Assembly: GCA_029052085.1 (NCBI GenBank)
Contig: JAIDJS010000119.1
Span: 1-7,232, forward strand
Direction of reading: 5' to 3'
DNA from: Eubacterium sp.
GTDB lineage: Bacteria; Bacillota; Clostridia; Oscillospirales; Acutalibacteraceae
Length of the DNA stretch: 7,232 bases
Position numbers and translations under genes: made by a program. This document shows positions 1 to 6,925 of this stretch, in pieces. Position 1 is the first letter of the stretch, and each line of letters opens with the position of its first letter. Below the pieces are notes generated by a model. It made no database searches and had not been told where the DNA came from. It saw only the letters and a program-made list of their open reading frames with translations.

Positions 1-1105
1 TATCATGATTGAGTGTATCAAGAAAATATGCAATATATTTTGAAAGCTCAACGGATTCATACCATTCTCTTGAAAGAAGCTCAGGAGTCTGATAAACACC
101 GTTTGTTGTGAATACCTTTTCAATTGTGCCTTCTTCATATGCTTTATCAAATACTTCAAGACCGCTTGAAAAAAGGCCGAATGTTGTACATACAAAGATT
201 CGGTTAGCACCAAGCTGCTTAAGCTTCTTAGCAACCTCAAGCATGGATTCGCCTGAAGAAATCATATCATCAACAACGATAATATCCTTGCCCTTAACAG
301 AATCACCGAGATACTGATGCTCAACAATCGGGTTTCTTCCGTTAACAACTCTTGTATAATCTCTTCTCTTATAGAACATACCAAGGTTAATTCCAAGCTG
401 AGTTGCAAAGAAGATACATCTCTGCATAGCACCCTCATCAGGAGAAATAACCATAAGGCTGTCTTTATCAACCTTTAAATCAGGTGTTGAATTAATAAGC
501 GCCTTAATCATCTGATAGGTTGGCATAACATTTTCAAATGATTTGTGCGGAATGGAATTCTGAACTCTCTGATCATGTGCATCAAATGTAATAATATTTT
601 CAACACCAAGATGAACAAGCTCCTGCAAAGCCATTGCACAGTCAAGTGATTCACGGCTTGAACGCTTGTGCTGACGGCCTTCATAAAGCATCGGCATAAT
701 AACGGAAATTCTTTTTGCCTTTGATGAAGCAGCAGAGATAACTCTTTTCAGGTCTGCAAAATGATCATCAGGTGATTTCGGAACCTCCATGCCGTACATC
801 TTGTATTTTACACTGTAATTGAAGCAATCTGTAACGATATATAAATCGTAACCTCTTACCGAATCGTTAATAACTGCCTTGCCCTCGCCGCTGCCGAAAC
901 GCGGGTTGGAAATGTCTATTAAAAATGAATCTCTCTGATAGCCGTAGAAAGCGATTGAACCCTGATGCTCAAGAGCCTGTCCTTTTCTCCATTTTACGAG
1001 ATAGCTGTCTATCTTGTCTGCAAGAGCTTCACATCCGGGCATTGCAATAATACCAAGCGGTCCGTATGGAATGGATTCAACATTTTCTGCTGTTAATCGT
1101 GCCAT
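1..1105 (-). CDS. prs: Ribose-phosphate pyrophosphokinase (PRPP synthetase), divergent clostridial type, C-terminus cut by window edge
   Basis: Predicted to make PRPP from ribose 5-phosphate and ATP in the cytoplasm, feeding purine, pyrimidine, histidine, tryptophan and NAD synthesis. The 368 visible residues keep the landmarks of the family in order: an SVRGYDLYIV segment near residue 82 (SIRGCD in classic Prs), a GRQHKRSSRES segment at 143-153 in place of the classic ARQDRK...REP flexible loop, FDAHDQ at 174-179 matching the catalytic DLHA region, VISPDEGA at 219-226, and the PRPP-binding loop DIIVVDDMISSGES at 274-287, matching VVDDIIDTAGT. The N-terminal half is longer than in classic Prs (about 315 residues in total). 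The ATG at 1103-1105 follows an AGGAGG at 1114-1119 with an 8-nt gap. The reading frame is open to base 1, and the final helix (ELSKYIAYFLDTL) suggests few residues are missing. The family assignment is firm. In vivo activity is inferred, because several loop residues differ from classic Prs. Confidence 0.92.
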   Translation of the reverse strand, partial: MARLTAENVESIPYGPLGIIAMPGCEALADKIDSYLVKWRKGQALEHQGSIAFYGYQRDSFLIDISNPRFGSGEGKAVINDSVRGYDLYIVTDCFNYSVKYKMYGMEVPKSPDDHFADLKRVISAASSKAKRISVIMPMLYEGRQHKRSSRESLDCAMALQELVHLGVENIITFDAHDQRVQNSIPHKSFENVMPTYQMIKALINSTPDLKVDKDSLMVISPDEGAMQRCIFFATQLGINLGMFYKRRDYTRVVNGRNPIVEHQYLGDSVKGKDIIVVDDMISSGESMLEVAKKLKQLGANRIFVCTTFGLFSSGLEVFDKAYEEGTIEKVFTTNGVYQTPELLSREWYESVELSKYIAYFLDTLNHD

Positions 1106-1137
1106 TAATTTGTCCTCCTAAAACACTTTGTTCTGTT

Positions 1138-1167
1138 ATTTTACAATATAAGACATTACTTTGTAAA
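1138..1167 (-). promoter_or_regulatory. Candidate promoter for the PRPP synthetase gene
   Basis: Read on the minus strand, TTTACA (1162-1167) and TAAAAT (1138-1143) are separated by 18 nt. This gives a start near 1131 and a leader of about 26 nt before the ATG. Both boxes are only fair matches to the sigma-A consensus in very AT-rich DNA. A perfect TTGACA lies further upstream (1223-1228), but no good -10 box sits 16-18 nt from it, so this pair was preferred. Confidence 0.35.
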
Positions 1168-1253
1168 CTAAAAATAAAACTTTTAACTAAATTGTCACTA
1201 ATTTGGATAAATATATGATATATGTCAACAGCAGGATAACTTTTTATGTGTTA

Positions 1254-1282
1254 TTGACTTAGTGTTTTTGAAATGTTATACT
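1254..1282 (+). promoter_or_regulatory. Strong sigma-A promoter with extended -10, for the structured leader and repeat-protein gene
   Basis: TTGACT (1254-1259) and TATACT (1277-1282) are exactly 17 nt apart, and a TG at 1274-1275 one base before the -10 makes it an extended -10 promoter. The expected start is 7 nt downstream at G1289. That base is also the first of a long stem (see the leader entry), which independently supports the placement. It is the only good plus-strand promoter seen between the two divergent genes, so the gene at 1479 would be read through a leader of about 190 nt. Confidence 0.75.
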
Positions 1283-1288
1283 GTATTT

Positions 1289-1458
1289 GCGAAACAAATT
1301 TTTAATATTAGTTGTCTTTATCAAAGGTATGTATTTTTGTTTTCGGTAAAAATACATGCTCTTATTTAGCATACTTTTAGATAAAGGCTATACAGATTTG
1401 TTTCGCGACAGTTTGGAGCTGTGTGTTTTTCGTGCGTGGCTTCGGCTGCGCATTTTTT
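1289..1458 (+). promoter_or_regulatory. Structured 5' leader RNA, candidate attenuator/riboswitch-like element or small RNA gene
   Basis: This leader folds into a rod followed by two 3' hairpins. The closing stem pairs 1289-1301 with 1394-1406 (13 pairs, one G-U). Inside it, 1309-1311 pairs with 1388-1390, 1316-1322 with 1380-1386, and 1323-1331 with 1370-1378. The apical region 1332-1369 holds an alternative perfect 10-bp hairpin (1329-1338 with 1348-1357). Downstream, ACAG/CTGT (1408-1411, 1419-1422) forms a weak hairpin, and a UUCG-capped terminator-like hairpin follows at 1433-1452. The stem starting exactly at the predicted transcription start argues that the RNA is selected for structure. 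I do not recognise a known class: there is no T-box motif, purine, SAM, TPP, lysine or c-di-GMP aptamer consensus. It could be a cis-acting attenuator for the surface-protein gene, or a self-contained RNA of about 170 nt with some read-through. The pairings were found by eye, without energy calculation. Confidence 0.5.
1433..1458 (+). terminator. Intrinsic terminator-like hairpin just upstream of the repeat-protein gene
   Basis: TGCGTGGC (1433-1440) pairs with GCTGCGCA (1445-1452), 8 pairs including two G-U, around a TTCG loop closed by C-G, the most stable tetraloop type. Six T residues follow at 1453-1458. The other strand lacks a T-run after the stem, so it would act only on plus-strand transcription. 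It ends 7 nt before the GGAGG of the next gene, and no promoter follows it. Expression of that gene would therefore depend on read-through or regulated antitermination. No clear antiterminator strand complementary to 1433-1440 was found. Confidence 0.6.
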
Positions 1459-1465
1459 ATTTTAT

Positions 1466-1470
1466 GGAGG
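1466..1470 (+). promoter_or_regulatory. Ribosome binding site that fixes the repeat-protein start at 1479
   Basis: GGAGG at 1466-1470 is followed after 8 nt by the ATG at 1479-1481. The two upstream in-frame ATGs are poor choices: the one at 1356 lies in the leader stem-loop with no Shine-Dalgarno match, and the one at 1464 overlaps this site. Starting at 1479 also puts a normal signal peptide at the N terminus. Confidence 0.85.
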
Positions 1471-1478
1471 TAAAATTT

Positions 1479-3752
1479 ATGGAAAACAAAGGAAAAACAG
1501 CGGTTGAGCAGCGATTTGCTCCTGCCGTGAAGAAAATACTTAGTCTTTTGCTTGCAGCCGCAATGCTGTTTAGTATTGCTGCAGGTATTGAACTTTCAGC
1601 CTATGCAGCAACAAGCGGAGATTATGAGTATGAAATTCTTGATGACGGAACAGTTGAAATAACTGAATACTCCGGCTCTGCAAAGAATCTTGCTATACCA
1701 GGCACTATTGCCGGTAAAACAGTAAGCCGTATAGGTGATCTAGCTTTTTCAGGGTGCGAAACCTTAACAAATGTAACCATTCCAAGCAGTGTTACAAGCC
1801 TTGGCGATGGCGTATTCTTTTGTTGTGAAAGCTTAAAGAGCATTACCGTTGATGCAAACAATAAAAACTATTTATCAGCAGATGGTGTTTTATATAACAA
1901 GAACAAAACAAAATTGATTGTATATCCTATCCAGAAAGCTGATACGGCATTTGCAATACCAAATAGCGTATCAATTATTGATGAGGCTGCTTTCTTCCTG
2001 TGTGGAAACTTAACAAAGGTAACCATACCAAACAGTGTTAAAACCATCAGTGACGCAGCATTCGCTTATTGTGGCGGTTTGAAAAATGTAACGATTCCAA
2101 ATAGTGTAGCAACTATCGGTGAAGCTGCTTTTTCCGGTTGTGCAAACTTAGAAAGTATAACAATTCCGGGCAGTGTTACAAGTATCGGTGAAGGTGCATT
2201 TTTGGAATGTGAAAGTTTGGCAAGCGTTACCGTTGATTCAAACAATAAAAGTTATTCATCAGTAGATGGCGTGTTATATAACGAAAACAAAACACAATTA
2301 ATTATATATCCAGCTGCAAAAACGACTGCTTCATTTACAATACCAAATAGTGTAACAAGTATTGCTGAGGCTGCATTTTTCAGCTGCGAAAGCTTAACAA
2401 AGGTAACAATACCGGGCAGTGTCAAGAGCATTGGATATGGAGCATTTGCCTGCACAGGTTTAACAAGCGTAACAATACCAAACAGCGTAACAAATATTGA
2501 TGAGCTTGCGTTTGGAGGTTGTTTAGATTTAAAAAGCATAACAATTAACAATAAAAACACCAAGATTGGCGATTCTGCTATTGATGAATATACAACAATC
2601 TATGGTTACAAAGGTTCAACAGCAGAAAGCTATGCAAAGGAATATGGCAATAAATTTGTTGCTTTAACACAATTATCTACTCCAACACTGAAAGTAACAG
2701 TAAACACAAATGGTACATTCAAGCTGTCTTGGAATAAGGTTTCAGGCGCAGAGAAATATGAATTGTACATCAAGCAGGCAGACGGCTCTTATAAGCTGAT
2801 GAAAACCACAACAGGTACTTCTTTTACAACAGCTGTAGCAGCATATGGAAAGCAGTATTCTTACAAAATGAAAGCCGTAAAAGGAAGCACAAAATCTTCC
2901 TATAGTAATACGGTTAATGCAACGAATAATAAAAAGTTACAGACACCAACATTAAAAGCAATAGTAAATGCAAACGGAACATTCAAACTTTCGTGGAATA
3001 AGGTAGCAGGAGCAGATAAATACGAACTTTATATCAAGCAGGCAGACGGTTCTTACAAGCTTATGAAGACCACAACGGCAACTTCATTTACAACAGCGTT
3101 TGCAACATACGGCAAACAGTTTTCGTATAAAATGAGAGCTGTGAACAGCAAGAATAAGTCCCTTACATCTGCGTATAGTTCTGTAGTAAATGCAACAAAT
3201 AATAAAAAACTGCAAACTCCAACAATGAAAGCTTCTGTAAACGCCAATGGTACATTCAAGCTGTCATGGAATAAGGTAGCAGGAGCAGATAAGTATGAGC
3301 TTTATATTAAGCAGGCAAATGGCTCATACAAACTTATGAAAACCACAACGGCAACTTCATTTACAACAGCGTTTGCTACATATGGCAAGCAGTTTTCGTA
3401 TAAAATGAGAGCCGTAAACAGTAAAAACAGTTCTGCAGCATCGTCATACAGCGCCGTAGTCAATGCAAAGAATACGAAGAAATTACAGAAACCTGCAATG
3501 AAGGTAACTGTAAATACAAACGGCTCTTTCAAATTATCTTGGAATAAAGTTGAAGGTGCAACGTCATATCAGTTGTATATCAAGCAGGCAAACGGCAGCT
3601 ACAAGCTGATGAAAACAACAACATCAACAAGCTTTACAACAGCAGTAGCGACAAAAGGAAAAACATACTCCTATAAGATGGTTGCTGTAACAAGCAAAAA
3701 CAAAAATGCTACATCAAATTATAGTAATGTTGTTAACGCAAAAAGAAAGTAA
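1479..3752 (+). CDS. Secreted BspA-type leucine-rich-repeat protein with four Fn3-like C-terminal modules
   Basis: A predicted exported protein of 757 residues, probably a surface or extracellular adhesion or ligand-binding protein. Residues 1-43 are a signal peptide: charged start, KK at 18-19, hydrophobic core ILSLLLAAAMLFSIAAG, and a likely cut after A43 (SAYA|ATSG) or A44. Residues 71-398 hold about ten 22-23-residue LRR_5 (BspA/TpLRR) repeats of the form VTIPNSVxxIxxxAFxxCxxL. Two inserts of the VDxNNKxY...DGVLYNxNKTxLIxYP type interrupt them, and they end in a typical IYGYKGSTAESYAKEYG cap. Residues 399-757 are four tandem Fn3-like modules, each with an FKLSWNKVxGAxxYELYIKQA strand and a YSYKMxAV strand. 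No LPxTG motif, dockerin, SLH or membrane anchor is seen, so attachment is either non-covalent or absent. BspA-like proteins bind host or matrix proteins in some anaerobes, but no ligand can be named here. The gene stands alone, read from the promoter at 1254 and ended by the hairpin at 3761. Confidence 0.9.
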   Translation: MENKGKTAVEQRFAPAVKKILSLLLAAAMLFSIAAGIELSAYAATSGDYEYEILDDGTVEITEYSGSAKNLAIPGTIAGKTVSRIGDLAFSGCETLTNVTIPSSVTSLGDGVFFCCESLKSITVDANNKNYLSADGVLYNKNKTKLIVYPIQKADTAFAIPNSVSIIDEAAFFLCGNLTKVTIPNSVKTISDAAFAYCGGLKNVTIPNSVATIGEAAFSGCANLESITIPGSVTSIGEGAFLECESLASVTVDSNNKSYSSVDGVLYNENKTQLIIYPAAKTTASFTIPNSVTSIAEAAFFSCESLTKVTIPGSVKSIGYGAFACTGLTSVTIPNSVTNIDELAFGGCLDLKSITINNKNTKIGDSAIDEYTTIYGYKGSTAESYAKEYGNKFVALTQLSTPTLKVTVNTNGTFKLSWNKVSGAEKYELYIKQADGSYKLMKTTTGTSFTTAVAAYGKQYSYKMKAVKGSTKSSYSNTVNATNNKKLQTPTLKAIVNANGTFKLSWNKVAGADKYELYIKQADGSYKLMKTTTATSFTTAFATYGKQFSYKMRAVNSKNKSLTSAYSSVVNATNNKKLQTPTMKASVNANGTFKLSWNKVAGADKYELYIKQANGSYKLMKTTTATSFTTAFATYGKQFSYKMRAVNSKNSSAASSYSAVVNAKNTKKLQKPAMKVTVNTNGSFKLSWNKVEGATSYQLYIKQANGSYKLMKTTTSTSFTTAVATKGKTYSYKMVAVTSKNKNATSNYSNVVNAKRK
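1689..2672 (+). repeat. LRR_5/BspA repeat array inside the secreted protein
   Basis: About ten leucine-rich repeats of 22-23 residues are encoded here (residues 71-398), each with a TIPxSV strand, an AFxxC helix start and a conserved cysteine. A higher-order unit is visible: the DGVLYN insert at residue 135 recurs at 263, exactly 128 residues (384 bp) later, and similar repeats surround both copies. This suggests the array grew by duplication of a multi-repeat block. One repeat (AFACTGL) is one residue shorter than the rest. Confidence 0.85.
2673..3749 (+). repeat. Four tandem Fn3-like modules of 88-91 residues
   Basis: Modules begin at 2673, 2937, 3210 and 3483 (residues 399, 487, 578 and 669), each with the start L-x-x-P-x-(L/M)-K. 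Lengths are 88, 91, 91 and 89 residues. Modules 2 and 3 are the closest pair. At DNA level they are a mosaic: some stretches are identical, while the sequence between carries many third-position changes. The fold assignment rests on the SWNKVxGAxxYELYIK and YSYKMxAV patterns typical of bacterial Fn3-like domains. Confidence 0.85.
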
Positions 3753-3760
3753 TTTATAAT

Positions 3761-3792
3761 AAACAGCCTCCCTTGCAAAAGGGAGGCTGTTT
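3761..3792. terminator. Bidirectional intrinsic terminator between convergent genes
   Basis: A perfect 14-bp stem (3761-3774 with 3779-3792) with a GCAA loop lies 8 nt after the stop codon of the repeat-protein gene and 17 nt beyond the stop of the minus-strand membrane-protein gene. Each strand has only a short T-run after the stem (TTT on plus, TTTATTAT on minus). The high-GC stem core (CAGCCTCCC) and the convergent layout still make a shared terminator the best reading. Confidence 0.85.
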
Positions 3793-3809
3793 GCATATTC
3801 AATGGATTT

Positions 3810-6800
3810 TTACGATCTGGTTTTATTCTTTCTTCTTATTATTTCATATCCTGCCAAGGCAGCAAGAGCGGCTGCTGAAATGACTGCGCCTGCTGCAATA
3901 CCGTTTGGTCTGTATCTGTATTCAACGGTATGTTCGCCTGCCTTAATCATAACGCCAAGCTGACTGTTCCCGATTTCAAAGGTTTCCTGTTTATCGCCGT
4001 CAATATAAACACTCCAGCCTGTATCATAAGGAATAGAGGAGTAAAGGGTGCTGTTTTCGTCAACTGAAATAGTACCTTTGATTTTTGTGTCTGAATAATC
4101 TGTTATTTCAAGTGAATGATTTAAAAGTCTTTTGTAGCCCTCGTTAAGAACATTTTTGTTAAGGCTGTAAGCGTATATCTCAAGGCTTGCACTGTCACTG
4201 TTCATCGCTGTACTGTCTATTGAAATTTCTGCAGTTTCTCCTGCGTTATAATATCCCAAATCCAGAATATAAGGCGTTTCAATGTTTTGAGAAATATATT
4301 CGTCATTCCGGGTGCAATTTATATTTGTAATGTTTGATGAAGAAAGATAAATATACATATTTCCGTTCTGAGTTGCTTTCAGATTGATTTTTACTTCGCC
4401 TGAAGTATCACTGAGCTTATTCAATTGATAAACGCCGTTTTCTGTAATATCATCGCCGTACATTCCGTTGTATATGGTTGAAAGATATTCAGCCTGTGTA
4501 AATACATCGGAAAAGCCTGTGGCAAGCGTAAAGAAATCAGCCTGAATCTGAAAGGGATTTCCTTCTGTTGTATCCCAGACATCAATTGCGGAGTTAACAC
4601 AATATGAAACAGGAAGAAAATAATCATTCTGATATATTGTTGAACTGAAATCCTCCGATTCATAAACTCTTGTATAAAGGTCTGTGCTTGGTTTCACTTC
4701 CTCGCCGTTATAGATAAGATATTTAATGGAATACATTAAATTGTAAATCGGAGTCTGCGTATTGTAGGTGTAGCTGTTAATTCTGTTGCCGTACATTCCA
4801 AGGCTGTATTGGAGTCTTGAATACTTTTCATAAGCCATTGAAGAAAAATTGCTCATTCCACGGTAGCCGTATAGGCATGGGTCCATTCTGGTATTAAGAT
4901 GGCAAAGCTCTGTTCTGTAAAAGCCTTTATCGTTTTCATCAATATAATCAACAGCATTTACATAGGTATTGTAATTTTCGTTGTAATTTGAAAGTGCCTG
5001 ATTAAAGCCGAATGCGTTTGTATCCGCAATGATAACCTCGCAGAAGGAAGCGGCGATTATCAGTGTGCTGATTACAAAACGATTGAGCTTTCTGTTTTTT
5101 ATAATAAAGAGAATTGCTGTCCATACAATGATAAACGCAATGGTTGCATAGATTGTAAAATCGCTCATTTTGTTTGTTTTCATTTCCTGTGAAACTGCGA
5201 TGAATGCAATCCATGCAAATGAAACAAAGCCGATTTCCTTGATTCCGATATCCTTAAGATGGGACAGTGCTTTAAATGCAACAACAAGCAGTATAAAGGA
5301 ATACATAAAGGAGAAACGGTAAGGCAAATCATTCGGAAAATGAAATGCGTGCCATACGAAATTAAGATAATTCGTATTGAAAGAAGCAAAAAGAATTAAG
5401 AGAAGGGCAATATATGCAAATTTTTCTCTGAAATGAATCTTTCGGTTTACAACAAACAGCGGAACAAGGATAAGTGTTAAAACGCCGCAGTAGACATTGG
5501 GCAGAACATCGTTTCCGCTTGAACGGATTGTTGTGTCGAGTGCCGCAAAATGGCTTTGAAGAAAATCAAGTACAGTAAAATATGATTTTATATCCGTCGG
5601 AAAATCATCGGAGGTTGCACTGCAGCCCGATAAAACCTTGTAAACCGGAATAAGAAAGAATGCACAGACAGCACCGACAAACAAGGAGGATATGGCAAAC
5701 TTAAACCCTCTGTTAATGAATTTATGATTGAACAACTTTTTGAATGAAATCTTTTGTGATGATACAAAGCTGCTATCAATTTTGCCTGAAGTGTAGGAAA
5801 TAACAAAGTATGCAAGAAAATAAAGTACAGAGAATATGCACATCATATAGCCTATATAATAGCTTGAATACATTAAATAGATTAATGAAACGATATAAAG
5901 TGTGCATTTTCCTTTATTTATAATATTTTCAATTCCAAGCACGATAAGAGGAAGCATAATCATTCCGTCAAGCCACATGATGTTCCAGAAATATGCCAGC
6001 ATATAAGCAGAAAACGAATAAAATACGCCGAAAGCAGCACTTGCAAAGGAGTGACGCTTTTGGCTTTTTTTTATATAAAGCGTAAAAGCTCCCGCAGAAA
6101 GCATACATTTCATTGCAACAATCGTTGAAATTGCAAAAGGCATCTGATCCCTGTCAAATAAAAAGATGATCAGATTGAACGGGCTGGAAAGATAGTTGAA
6201 ATAATTTCCTAAAAAGCTTGAACCGCCGCCGGAAATCCAGCTGTAAAAAAATGTTTTGCAGTTGGTTACTCTGTCAAATAATTCAACAAATAAAGGGCCG
6301 TATTGATGGTATAAATCCATTCTTAAAACCGTTGTATCGCCAAAAGGGAAAACCTTGTAAACAATAAACATAAAGCCCATTCCGATTAGTGAAACAAGCA
6401 TGGAAAGCACTATAAATCTGTTGTTGAAAAACTTGGTATATATTCTGCCGCCGTTCATTTTTTTGGCAGACTTATTACAATTAAAAATAAGTATTCTTGA
6501 GATGGGATAATTGATAATAAGAAAGAAAATAAACAGCATAAACCATACGGTATAGTCATATAAATTCAGCTTGGTGCATAAAACTGATACAGCCAGCTTG
6601 TATATTCCAAAATGAATGAGAGTGTTTAAGCATGCAAAAGGAATTTGAATTGCAATAGCTGATGTTGAGCTTTTTCTGTAAACAAAGTATTTTTCAAGCA
6701 GGAATAAAATAAGCTCTGCCGCTATAAAGCCAATTATGCAGGCAGCAGAAGCGCCAACACCGAAAAAGGTTTTAAAAAGCTGCTTTACTGCCAATAAAAT

Positions 6801-6896
6801 AAAAAATGAAAATGAAAACGATATTGTATAGTTGACAGTTTCACCGTTTATAAACGCATTGGAATAGCTTTTGGTTTTGTTTAATGTTATATCCAT
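3810..6896 (-). CDS. YfhO-family membrane protein (predicted GT-C glycosyltransferase) with an N-terminal GtrA-like domain
   Basis: A predicted polytopic membrane protein of 1028 residues. Residues 160-1028 match the YfhO family: DLYHQYGPL at 194-202 in the first outer loop (D194 is the likely GT-C acidic residue), SWISGGGSSFLGN at 219-231, FPNDLPYRFSF at 520-530, many membrane segments to about residue 625, a large outer domain (about 626-999), the family's PYDTGWSVYIDGDK near 957-969, a last helix at about 1000-1020 and a basic RRKNK tail. In Bacillus subtilis and Listeria, YfhO-type proteins are needed to put sugars on lipoteichoic acid from undecaprenyl-phosphate carriers, so a similar envelope-sugar transfer is inferred; donor and acceptor are unknown. 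Residues 20-140 form four extra helices with FLLEKYFVYR and NYPISRILIFN segments resembling GtrA/GtcA flippases. The ATG at 6896 has an AGGTGG (6903-6908) 6 nt upstream. Assignment to YfhO is firm; the GtrA-like part is moderate. Confidence 0.88.
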   Translation of the reverse strand: MDITLNKTKSYSNAFINGETVNYTISFSFSFFILLAVKQLFKTFFGVGASAACIIGFIAAELILFLLEKYFVYRKSSTSAIAIQIPFACLNTLIHFGIYKLAVSVLCTKLNLYDYTVWFMLFIFFLIINYPISRILIFNCNKSAKKMNGGRIYTKFFNNRFIVLSMLVSLIGMGFMFIVYKVFPFGDTTVLRMDLYHQYGPLFVELFDRVTNCKTFFYSWISGGGSSFLGNYFNYLSSPFNLIIFLFDRDQMPFAISTIVAMKCMLSAGAFTLYIKKSQKRHSFASAAFGVFYSFSAYMLAYFWNIMWLDGMIMLPLIVLGIENIINKGKCTLYIVSLIYLMYSSYYIGYMMCIFSVLYFLAYFVISYTSGKIDSSFVSSQKISFKKLFNHKFINRGFKFAISSLFVGAVCAFFLIPVYKVLSGCSATSDDFPTDIKSYFTVLDFLQSHFAALDTTIRSSGNDVLPNVYCGVLTLILVPLFVVNRKIHFREKFAYIALLLILFASFNTNYLNFVWHAFHFPNDLPYRFSFMYSFILLVVAFKALSHLKDIGIKEIGFVSFAWIAFIAVSQEMKTNKMSDFTIYATIAFIIVWTAILFIIKNRKLNRFVISTLIIAASFCEVIIADTNAFGFNQALSNYNENYNTYVNAVDYIDENDKGFYRTELCHLNTRMDPCLYGYRGMSNFSSMAYEKYSRLQYSLGMYGNRINSYTYNTQTPIYNLMYSIKYLIYNGEEVKPSTDLYTRVYESEDFSSTIYQNDYFLPVSYCVNSAIDVWDTTEGNPFQIQADFFTLATGFSDVFTQAEYLSTIYNGMYGDDITENGVYQLNKLSDTSGEVKINLKATQNGNMYIYLSSSNITNINCTRNDEYISQNIETPYILDLGYYNAGETAEISIDSTAMNSDSASLEIYAYSLNKNVLNEGYKRLLNHSLEITDYSDTKIKGTISVDENSTLYSSIPYDTGWSVYIDGDKQETFEIGNSQLGVMIKAGEHTVEYRYRPNGIAAGAVISAAALAALAGYEIIRRKNKTRS

Positions 6897-6925
6897 AATA
6901 ATCCACCTATATATAATCTTTTAAA

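Noticed and set aside
108..471. Short open frames on both strands within the PRPP synthetase region
   Set aside because: They overlap the well-supported minus-strand gene in other frames, have no ribosome binding sites and encode no recognisable domain. The same applies to short frames inside 1622-3532 and 4421-5815.
1211..1223. ATATAT-G-ATATAT inverted repeat as a possible operator
   Set aside because: It is short, made only of alternating A and T apart from the centre, and expected by chance in this intergenic DNA. No second copy is seen.
1223..1228. Perfect TTGACA on the minus strand as the -35 box of the PRPP synthetase promoter
   Set aside because: At 16-18 nt downstream there is only CAAATT or poorer, so no -10 box fits. 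A lone hexamer in AT-rich DNA is weak evidence.
1289..1458. Leader as 6S RNA, T-box or a known riboswitch
   Set aside because: The rod shape and paired ends recall 6S RNA, but the rod is shorter and lacks a clear large central bubble. No T-box sequence or recalled aptamer consensus is present.
1356..1478. In-frame extension of the repeat protein starting at ATG 1356 (41 extra residues)
   Set aside because: There is no Shine-Dalgarno before 1356, the ATG lies in a leader hairpin, and the extension would bury a normal signal peptide. GGAGG at 1466-1470 clearly serves the ATG at 1479. The open frame through the leader is probably chance.
1689..3749. Repeated DNA as a CRISPR array or mobile element
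   Set aside because: The repeats are in-frame protein repeats of 22-23 or 88-91 codons with continuous coding. There are no unique spacers, terminal inverted repeats or transposase.
3483..3752. Sortase or other cell-wall anchor at the C terminus of the repeat protein
   Set aside because: The protein ends in an Fn3-like module followed by NAKRK. There is no LPxTG-like motif, hydrophobic tail, dockerin or SLH domain.
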